From assembly GCA_964415245.1 (NCBI GenBank), contig CAYQAJ010000080.1, positions 1 through 18,704 of the forward strand: 18,704 nt of DNA, written 5' to 3'. Shown here piece after piece: positions 13,579 through 18,704 of the stretch; positions within the stretch are counted from its first letter, which is position 1; the number at the start of each line of letters is the position of its first letter. Both the position numbers and the translations under genes were made by a program. This DNA is from CAYQAJ01 sp964415245. Its GTDB lineage: Bacteria; Planctomycetota; Planctomycetia; Pirellulales; Pirellulaceae. Below the pieces are notes generated by a model. The model made no database searches and was not told the DNA's origin. It saw nothing but the letters and a program-made list of their open reading frames with translations.

Positions 13579-14877
13579 TCACCACATAGGTATTTCCAGC
13601 TCGCGGCGGGCGTCGCCGCGGAGGACTGTTAGCTTTACCGAGTCTTTGGGGCCGTGCTCCAGGCGAAGGTACGTCAAGAACTCCGATTCGGTCATGGCGT
13701 CGGATTTGCCGTCGACGGCCACGATCAGGTCGTTCATTTGCAGGCCGGCCGATTGCACCTTGGGGCCGCCCTTGCCGAACAGGCCTTTGACGACCAGTGC
13801 CAGGCGGTCGGCGTCGATGCCGCGCTGCTTTTTGTCGGCGGCGGAGAGTGCGTCGAACTTCACCCCTTGTCGCAAGCCGTACCACGATGAGGCCCGCCAG
13901 GCGACGTCCGACTTCTTCCAGTCGCCGCTGAGCGATATCGTGGTTTCGATTCTTCGATCGCCGCGGCGCAGTGTAACCGGTAGCTTGACCTTGTCGGGTA
14001 CGGAGTTGAGCGCCCACTGGATGTCAGCCACCGAGATGATAGGCTGGGCGGCGACGGTCAGCAATTCATCACCAGCCTTCAGTCCCGCGATTGCCGCCGG
14101 CGAACCCTCGATCACGCGCTTCACTAGGCGGCCGTCGTTGTCGTCGATCACCAGGCCGATCTGCTGGGGCATCGGAAACACAAACAGGTCGTCGCGCGAC
14201 AGTCGGCCTTCCTCCCATTTGGCCCGCAGCGCGAACTCTTTCACCATGTGGCAATGAATGCACTGCTGCCGCTCGGTCGCCTTCACCGGGCGGTCCTGGA
14301 GGCCGGGCGTCAACTCGGGCCGGGCGTACTCGGCCGGCTTGCCGGTCTTGTTGGCAAGCTGCGCCTTGTTGTCGGGATACCCGCGATGCAGCTCGAGCGC
14401 TCGTTCGGCGGCCTTGCGGAAACCGGCGATCGAATGATGCGCGTCGGATTCGGGGCCGGAAGCGGTGCGAGTGCCGTATCGCCCGTACACGGTCATGTCG
14501 GCATTGAGGAACATGGCCGCCCACGACATGTCGTAGTCGTACTGAAACACGCCCAAGTCGAGCCCATTGGTCTGAATCACGCGCACGCACACGAACTGGT
14601 CTTCGACCTGTTTCAGCTTGTCGTCGGGGCGCATCACCTGGGTGTCGAGATCGCGTCCGGGAGGGCAGGGCACGCAGCGCAGCACCACCAACAACGGCTT
14701 GTCCGACTTTTCGGCCTCGGCAATGGCGGCGGGCAGATCGTCATAGATCCAGTGGGGCGCAACTTCGATATCCTTGAGCGATTCGCCGAGCGGCGACTGG
14801 GCACGGACGGGCGAAGTGAGCAAGAGCGTTATCAGAACGAACCCAATGGACGGCAACCAAGGCAGCGTGATGCGCAT
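13579..14877 (-). CDS. Exported thioredoxin-like protein with CxxCH motif and two PDZ domains
   Basis: A 432-residue protein with signal peptide LPSIGFVLITLLLTSPVRAQS (about 8-28). A thioredoxin-like domain follows (AIAEAEKSDKPLLVVL, then CVPC at 68-71 where the redox site would be). Next comes RQQCIHCHMVKEF (204-216), a single CxxCH that would bind heme c if matured. Two PDZ domains follow: GLVIDDNDGRLVKRVIEGSPAAIAGLKAGDELLTV (241-275 on) and LALVVKGLF...SAGLQMNDLIVAVDG (359-390 on). I recall this architecture as a planctomycete family named Trx7/PDZ, some members of which have selenocysteine; here the site uses TGC codons and no in-frame TGA. The ATG at 14877 has a GGAG nine bases upstream; the extra frame to 15015 is repeat sequence. 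It probably acts in periplasmic redox chemistry. Confidence 0.8.
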   Translation of the reverse strand: MRITLPWLPSIGFVLITLLLTSPVRAQSPLGESLKDIEVAPHWIYDDLPAAIAEAEKSDKPLLVVLRCVPCPPGRDLDTQVMRPDDKLKQVEDQFVCVRVIQTNGLDLGVFQYDYDMSWAAMFLNADMTVYGRYGTRTASGPESDAHHSIAGFRKAAERALELHRGYPDNKAQLANKTGKPAEYARPELTPGLQDRPVKATERQQCIHCHMVKEFALRAKWEEGRLSRDDLFVFPMPQQIGLVIDDNDGRLVKRVIEGSPAAIAGLKAGDELLTVAAQPIISVADIQWALNSVPDKVKLPVTLRRGDRRIETTISLSGDWKKSDVAWRASSWYGLRQGVKFDALSAADKKQRGIDADRLALVVKGLFGKGGPKVQSAGLQMNDLIVAVDGKSDAMTESEFLTYLRLEHGPKDSVKLTVLRGDARRELEIPMW

Positions 14878-14933
14878 GGAAGGAACTCCGGTAGGCAGTG
14901 ATTCGGCACGCGGCGCGCCGCGCGAAATGGTCC

Positions 14934-15061
14934 GAGCGTATCCAAAAACCGTCTCGGAGAAGGGGACAGGCACATTTTGCTCCGCGGAAACCCTGTAAAA
15001 CGGCGCCATGTTCAACCGCTCCGCAAAATGAGCCAGTCCCCGACGGTTTTCGGATACGCTC
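14934..15061. repeat. Long imperfect inverted repeat (~128 bp) between two redox genes
   Basis: The left arm starts gagcgtatccaaaaaccgtc at 14934. The right arm, read on the other strand from 15061, starts gagcgtatccgaaaaccgtc. The pairing continues inward through ggggacaggcacattttg versus ggggactggctcattttg, after a few unpaired bases. The loop is near 14990-15015. The element touches the stop codon of the 15652-15062 gene and lies 57 bases upstream of the next gene on the same strand. Its translation gives the repeat artefact NVPVPFSETV. It is probably a REP- or MITE-like element. A partial copy is at 6415. Confidence 0.85.
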
Positions 15062-15652
15062 TTACTCTTCGCCCACGATGCGGGGCAGATCGGCCAACAC
15101 TTTTTCGACGGCCTTTTCGTTCAGCTCGCCGGCGCGAAAGGCGTGGTTCGCCTTCACTTCGTGCTCGCGGTACAGCACGACAGTCACGTCGGCATCGGGC
15201 GAAACCTTGAAACCGTCGGGGCCTGTGGGGCTGTCGATGCTGAGCACAATGTCTTTGAGCGACTTGTCGCCGGCCAGCTTTTCGAGCCGCGCGGCGAGTT
15301 TCCCGTCATCGCTGAGAAAGACGACAAAGCTACCCATGCTCTCGTGGGCATGTTGGGCGGTGGCGGCGTCGATTTTCGCCAGCAGTTGCACGAGCGGCGC
15401 GTCGAGCTTGCGGGCGAAAATCATGGCCACAGGATTGGCGCCATTCTCGCAAACCAGGCAGTGCGGCTCACCGGCGTAGGGGCCGGTGACGTTGAGCGGC
15501 CGGAACGTGGCGGTCACTTGCTCGCCAAGTTGCAGGCTCGACCGCAACGGCTCCTCTGCGCGTGTCGCGGCGGCCGCGCAGACCAGAATTGCGGCGGCAC
15601 CCACGAGAAGGGCAACCAGTTGCACCGGGTGCCGTCCGAAATTTGCCTCCAT
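15062..15652 (-). CDS. Exported thioredoxin-fold-like protein with CxxC motif, function unknown
   Basis: A 196-residue protein. The N-terminal signal peptide (VQLVALLVGAAAILVCAAAATRAEE) would be cleaved near ATRA-EE. It then reads LGEQVTATFRPLNVTGPYAG, followed by EPHCLVCENG (62-71), a CxxC that could be a redox site, and PVAMIFARKLDAPLVQLLAKID. SFVVFLSDDG and the strand VTVVLYREHEVKANHAF give a thioredoxin-like alternation of strands and helices. I recognise the type from planctomycete genomes but not a named family. The ATG at 15652 follows an excellent GGGGGAGG six bases upstream; the frame to 15820 is not coding. It lies directly upstream of the Trx-PDZ gene on the same strand, and both are exported with CxxC sites, so they may work together. 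Its TAA is followed at once by the inverted repeat. Confidence 0.75.
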   Translation of the reverse strand: MEANFGRHPVQLVALLVGAAAILVCAAAATRAEEPLRSSLQLGEQVTATFRPLNVTGPYAGEPHCLVCENGANPVAMIFARKLDAPLVQLLAKIDAATAQHAHESMGSFVVFLSDDGKLAARLEKLAGDKSLKDIVLSIDSPTGPDGFKVSPDADVTVVLYREHEVKANHAFRAGELNEKAVEKVLADLPRIVGEE

Positions 15653-15985
15653 GGATGCCTCCCCCTTGTTTGACGCCGCTCTCGCCCGCGTGCAAACGAT
15701 TCTAGCCGAGCGGCTAGGGGGGTGCCAGCTTTGGCGCGAGTGACCGGCATGGCAGTGCAACCGCGGCCTTCGGGCCACGGCTATTCGCACTCCGATCGGC
15801 AGGAAAACCGGCCGCGGCAATTGTGGCGCCGCGTGGATTGATTGCCTGTTGGGCGTCGTTGGTGTAGGCTTACGTAATAGATTGCGATACAGCGGAACAA
15901 GGCCACATCGACGCCCAGGAACTCACCCGGTCCATTCGGCCCGTGCTCCGCGATGCCGACACTTCCGGCAGAGGAGGATAGGGAC
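15653..15985. other. Divergent intergenic region between redox gene and DUF1559 gene
   Basis: This 333-base region separates two divergent genes, so it should hold both promoters. Ribosome sites are clear at both ends (GGGGGAGG on the minus strand and GAGGAGG on the plus strand). I see an AT-richer patch, cttacgtaatagattgcgat, near 15870, which could be part of a promoter, but no convincing box pair. No ORF with family resemblance was found. Confidence 0.5.
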
Positions 15986-16957
15986 ATGATTCTCACTAAC
16001 TTGTCGAACGGCGCCTCCGCTCGACGGCGATTACGGCGCGGTGTGACGCTGGTCGAGATGCTCGTCGTAATTGCGATCATCGGCATCCTGGTTTCGATGG
16101 TATTGCCGGCGATCAATGCGGCTCGCCAGGCGATGCGCAAGGCGCAGTGCCAGAGCAATATGCGCCAGATCGGCCAGGCCACGCAGCACCTGGAAAGCCA
16201 CCACCGCCGCCTTCCGCCGCTGGCGGCCCCGTCGCAGTTGGACCCCATCAGCGTGAAGGGCCCGTTTCAGGGAGCCATCGGCTTCACGGTATTCGATTAT
16301 CTACTGCCGTTCATTGAGGAAATGGCACTGTTCGAGCAATCGAACAACGACGTAAACGCCGTGGTCACCGGCAAGCCAGTGTACGCCCACGTGATCTCGA
16401 TCTATCGGTGTCCGTCGGACCCCTCCGTGAATTCCCTAAAAGACGGAATGGGGGCGACGAGGAACGGCGGCGCCAACCTTTGGGCCGTCGGCAACTATGC
16501 CGCCAACTACCTGGCGTTTGGAAACCCGGATGCCGCGACACTAGCCGAACGGATCGAGGGAATGTCGGAGACCACCAAGTTCCGCGACGGCGCCTCCAAT
16601 ACCGTACTCTACGGCGAGCGATACGGCACGTGCGGCACGTCGGGAGACCCCAACGATCCCTCGACCTTCGGCAGTCTGTGGTCCGACTCCAACAACGTGT
16701 GGCGGCCCGTCTTCTGCATCAACAACTACGCCCAGGACCCAACGGTTGCGGGCTACGCGCCGTGCCTGCTGTTTCAGGTCAAGCCTAATTGGATCAACGA
16801 ATGCGAATCGCGCCGCGCCCAATCGGGCCACATCGGCGGTATGCTGGTGGTGATGGGAGATGGCAGCGTGCGGTTTGTTGCTGGGAGCATCGACTTGGCC
16901 GTGTGGCAGCGAGCCTGCGATCCTCAAGACGGCAGCCCGCTCGGTCAACTGCAGTAG
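15986..16957 (+). CDS. DUF1559 protein with prepilin-type N-terminal cleavage/methylation motif
   Basis: A 323-residue protein of the large planctomycete family with a pseudopilin-like N-terminus. The basic leader ends RRLRRG at 19, then VTLVEMLVVIAIIGILVSMVLPAINAAR; Glu24 is the conserved +5 residue after the predicted prepilin peptidase cut, and the first mature residue is Val instead of the usual Phe. The DUF1559 part follows: C-x-S-N-M-R-Q-I-G-Q-A, FTVFDYLLPFIEEMALFEQ, ISIYRCPSDP, NYAANYLAF, FRDGASNTVLYGERY, and a C-terminal GHIGGMLVVMGDGSVRFVAGSI close to the usual GxxNVxFxDGSVRF. The ATG at 15986 has GAGGAGGA in the right place. These proteins are probably assembled by a type II-secretion-like system into envelope or extracellular structures. 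The gene is followed by a small lipoprotein gene, a common pairing. Confidence 0.93.
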   Translation: MILTNLSNGASARRRLRRGVTLVEMLVVIAIIGILVSMVLPAINAARQAMRKAQCQSNMRQIGQATQHLESHHRRLPPLAAPSQLDPISVKGPFQGAIGFTVFDYLLPFIEEMALFEQSNNDVNAVVTGKPVYAHVISIYRCPSDPSVNSLKDGMGATRNGGANLWAVGNYAANYLAFGNPDAATLAERIEGMSETTKFRDGASNTVLYGERYGTCGTSGDPNDPSTFGSLWSDSNNVWRPVFCINNYAQDPTVAGYAPCLLFQVKPNWINECESRRAQSGHIGGMLVVMGDGSVRFVAGSIDLAVWQRACDPQDGSPLGQLQ

Positions 16958-17062
16958 CTTCGCCCTTGGCGGCCATGCCAAGTGTTCGGTGTTCCGTGAT
17001 CCCTATTCAGTCGGCGCACGATGGCATATCGAGGTCGCCGTGTCCCCGCGTCACGAATCAGA

Positions 17063-17506
17063 ATGGGCGTCTTGAATAGCTCCGTGCGGCACAGGGCGCT
17101 TTCCGGTGTCGGTCTGGCGCTCGCGACGTTGCTGGCAGCCGGCGGATGCGGCGGCCACCGTCTCGGCGATCCTCCCGAATTGCATCCGGTATCGGGCAAG
17201 GTGTCGTCGGCTCGAGGAATCGCGGTGACGGAGGGGATGATCGAGTTCCGCTCGACGACCGACGCCCAGCAGTCGGCGCGCGGCAACGTGCAGTCTGACG
17301 GCCGTTTCTCGCTGGAAACGATTTGGGGCAGGGAAAAGCTGCCGGGAGCGGCCGTGGGTGAGTACGAAATCACCTATTACCCGGCGATGGGGAAAGATCA
17401 AAAGCTGTCGCCGGTTACGCTTTCCGAGCGGCTCAAGGTCGAGGCGAAGGAGAACGAATTCGAAATTGATCTGGGGGCGGCCGGCGGGGGGAAGGCGTCC
17501 CGATGA
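17063..17506 (+). CDS. Small lipoprotein, DUF1559-associated, transthyretin/carboxypeptidase-regulatory-like
   Basis: A 147-residue protein. The N-terminus VGLALATLLAAGGCGG is a lipoprotein signal with Cys29 as the predicted lipidated residue, although position -3 is Ala, not Leu. After LHPVSGKVSSARGIAVTEGMIEFRS it reads GNVQSDGRFSLETIWGREKLPGAAVGEYEITYYPA, the pattern of the beta-sandwich domain (G-x-V-x(n)-G-x-I-x-F, then DG-x-F-x-L, then G-x-Y-x-V) that planctomycetes place behind DUF1559 genes. The ATG at 17063 gives the cleanest signal; the frame reaches back to 17021. No strong ribosome site is seen, so translation may depend on the preceding gene, which ends 105 bases upstream. The TGA stop sits in the loop of a hairpin. 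Confidence 0.8.
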   Translation: MGVLNSSVRHRALSGVGLALATLLAAGGCGGHRLGDPPELHPVSGKVSSARGIAVTEGMIEFRSTTDAQQSARGNVQSDGRFSLETIWGREKLPGAAVGEYEITYYPAMGKDQKLSPVTLSERLKVEAKENEFEIDLGAAGGGKASR

Positions 17507-17516
17507 AGCGGGACGC
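17495..17516. terminator. Hairpin containing the lipoprotein stop codon, between convergent genes
   Basis: gcgtcccg (17495-17502) pairs perfectly with cgggacgc (17509-17516) around a 6-base loop, and ggaa/ttcc can extend it with one bulge. The TGA stop (17504-17506) is in the loop. The facing gene ends at 17540, so this may terminate one or both transcripts. Confidence 0.5.
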
Positions 17517-17539
17517 TTCCCTCGGCAGTCGAGAGATCA

Positions 17540-18112
17540 TCACGCGAGCGACTTCGCTTTCTTCCTTTTCTTTCCGCCAGCTTTTTTCGTTCTGCGTGCC
17601 GACTTCTTCTTTGCGGTCGTCGCCTTGTTCTTTCCGCTCGCGGCTTTCCGCTTGCCGCCGGCGTTCTTGATGGCGGATTCGTAAAACGCAATGAACGTGC
17701 GCGCCGGGACGCGGGCGATGGCCTTGCCGATCAATTCGAGCGGCAGGTCGTCCAGCTTCTTGAAGCGGATGCACGACTTGCCCATGTCGAGCTTTTTGCC
17801 GGTCTTGGCCAGTTCAGCTTGGAACCATTTCGCGTGTTCGTGGCTGCCGTAGACGCACATCATGTATAGCGACATGTAGTTCTTTTGCGATGCGAGGCAG
17901 GTAAACGGCAGCGGCTGCTTCGGGTCGCAGTGATAGCCGGCGGGATAGACCCGGTGCGGTACAAAGTAGCTGATCATGCCGTACTGCATTCCCTCTTCGT
18001 AGTCCTTGTCGAGGTTGTTGAGAATGACCTCCCGCACGGCTTGAATCGCCTGGCGGCGATCGGGGGAAAGCTCGGCCAGGTACTGCTTGACGGTTTTGGC
18101 TTTGCTCATCAT
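17540..18112 (-). CDS. DUF1801 domain protein with lysine-rich C-terminal tail
   Basis: A 190-residue protein. Residues 8-150 are a DUF1801 (YdhG-like) domain: VKQYLAELSPDRRQAIQAVREVI (8-30), EEGMQYGMISYFVP (39-52), PLPFTCLASQKNYMSLYMM (67-85) and a C-terminal ELIGKAIARVP. The biochemical role of this family is unknown; some members were proposed to be iron- or nucleic-acid-related, without firm proof. Residues 151-190 are a tail of Lys, Arg, Ala, Gly and Ser (GGKRKAASGKNKATT..., KKSARRTKKAGG...) like histone H1, which could bind nucleic acid. The ATG at 18112 has GGAG ten bases upstream; a second ATG follows directly. A VOC/PhnB fragment lies upstream at the window edge; these families are often neighbours in planctomycetes. 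Confidence 0.85.
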   Translation of the reverse strand: MMSKAKTVKQYLAELSPDRRQAIQAVREVILNNLDKDYEEGMQYGMISYFVPHRVYPAGYHCDPKQPLPFTCLASQKNYMSLYMMCVYGSHEHAKWFQAELAKTGKKLDMGKSCIRFKKLDDLPLELIGKAIARVPARTFIAFYESAIKNAGGKRKAASGKNKATTAKKKSARRTKKAGGKKRKKAKSLA

Positions 18113-18463
18113 GGGCTGCGTACTCCAAGATCGTCGGCCGCTGGCATGTCTTGGTCGCTATAGCACGGCCGCCTTATCGTAACGCAGAAGTGCGGGACGG
18201 TCACGAGGCGGCGATCAACGGGCCTGCCGACCTGACGAGCGCAATTTGCGACCTCAGCCGTGCGAACCCAACGCTCGTCAAATGTGACAAATTGACGACC
18301 GTCGTCGACGGCTAGTGGCCATTGTATCGTGCCCGTGCAATAATTGTGGTCACGCGAGCCAACACTTCAGTGCGACTCCGTGTAATCTCCCAATCCAGTC
18401 ATCGCAACGGCAGCCTTGTTCAGGGCTCGAGTGCCGTTGCTGTTCACTTCAGGAAACTGAGTC
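18113..18463. other. Intergenic region with a hairpin upstream of the last gene
   Basis: This 351-base stretch has no supported gene. It contains TTGACG at 18292-18297 without a convincing -10 box at the right distance. A perfect 9-bp stem, gcaacggca (18404-18412) with tgccgttgc (18432-18440), can be lengthened inside by gcc/ggc. The hairpin ends 23 bases before the ATG at 18464 and may lie in its leader. Confidence 0.5.
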
Positions 18464-18601
18464 ATGAAGAGGATCATCGCTGTCGGTTGCGTCGTATCGC
18501 TGTGGTTTGGAGCGGCCGTAAGCCAGGCGCAAGATGCGCCGGCGCGACCGTCACCATGCCCGCCCAGGACATGTTCTGGGGGGACCGTTACGGCTTGGTG
18601 A
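18464..18601 (+). pseudogene. Signal peptide ORF joined out of frame to a VOC fragment
   Basis: The 45-codon frame begins MKRIIAVGCVVSLWFGAAVS and continues QAQDAP, a convincing signal peptide, with AGGAAA seven bases before the ATG. After about residue 26 it runs into sequence that encodes a VOC protein in another frame and ends at TGA 18599-18601. The tail ARPSPCPPRTCSGG has no family features. It is either the 5' end of a secreted-protein gene broken by rearrangement or an assembly chimera. Confidence 0.5.
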
Positions 18602-18704
18602 CGGACCCCTTCGGTCACGCCTGGTCGATTGCCACGCACAAGAGCGATCCCACGCCGGAAGAGATTGCCAAGGCGATGCAGGCCGCGTTCGCGCAGCCGC
18701 CCTC
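18535..18704 (+). pseudogene. VOC/PhnB-like glyoxalase family protein, C-terminal half only
   Basis: In frame 1 the sequence reads AGATVTMPAQDMFWGDRYG, followed by LVTDPFGHAWSIATHKSD and PTPEEIAKAMQAAFAQPP, which is the C-terminal half of PhnB-like VOC proteins (bleomycin resistance/glyoxalase fold) almost residue for residue. No VOC N-terminal half is encoded upstream in any frame; the family resemblance starts abruptly at about 18537. The frame runs off the right edge close to where such proteins normally end. Such proteins bind a metal between two beta-alpha-beta-beta-beta units; one unit is missing here, so it cannot be functional as shown. Confidence 0.7.

Noticed and set aside
14650..14690. 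Possible selenocysteine codon in the Trx-PDZ protein
   Set aside because: The CVPC site uses TGC codons and there is no in-frame TGA before the true stop.
18367..18639. Minus-strand 90-codon ORF at the right end
   Set aside because: It overlaps the signal peptide and VOC sequence on the other strand, and its translation shows no family resemblance.
1..18704. CRISPR array, tRNA, rRNA, integrase or prophage genes
   Set aside because: I saw no regularly spaced direct repeats, no cloverleaf or rRNA-like segments and no recombinase or phage motifs on either strand.

Overview
The window is GC-rich DNA that looks like a planctomycete (Planctomycetota, probably order Pirellulales). The main reasons are a DUF1559 protein with a prepilin-type N-terminus followed by a small lipoprotein, a secreted formylglycine sulfatase, lipid A and LPS-type genes, a split AtuA/DUF1446 pair, and intergenic inverted repeats of a style common in planctomycete genomes. 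The family assignments are read from motifs and remembered family sequences; no database search was run. Two runs of N (100 bases at 6315-6414 and 10 bases at 9712-9721) and an odd fusion at the right end suggest a draft or metagenome contig.

Layout. 1-310 is the end of a squalene-cyclase-like repeat protein, followed by a REP-like inverted repeat. 544-1323 is a HisA/HisF-related TIM barrel. On the minus strand, 4109 back to 1393 looks like an operon: AtuA core (DUF1446), a separate AtuA-like small domain, and an enoyl-CoA hydratase family protein. A repeat lies between the first two genes. This suggests branched acyl-CoA or acyclic terpene catabolism. Divergent from it, 4313-7367 holds cell-surface genes: LpxK, an FkbM methyltransferase whose 3' end is lost in the 100-N gap, and a WaaE-like family 2 glycosyltransferase.

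7520-10019 is a two-component pair. The kinase has a degenerate receiver, a FixL-like PAS domain that keeps the presumed heme histidine and distal arginine, a second PAS, and a transmitter. The partner is a receiver-ANTAR (RNA-binding) response regulator, broken only by the 10-N gap. This is the most interesting system here, because it would couple an oxygen- or heme-type sensor to transcription antitermination.

10228-11772 is a sulfatase, convergent with a membrane fatty acid desaturase (12716-11832) and preceded on the minus strand by a small M50-like membrane metalloprotease homologue. Next come two minus-strand exported proteins with thioredoxin-like motifs (15652-15062 and 14877-13579), separated by a long inverted repeat. 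The second also carries a CxxCH heme motif and two PDZ domains. 15986-17506 is the DUF1559 pseudopilin-like protein with its lipoprotein neighbour. 18112-17540 is a DUF1801 protein with a lysine-rich tail. The last 240 bases join a signal peptide to the C-terminal half of a VOC/PhnB protein in another frame, which is either a rearranged gene or an assembly chimera.
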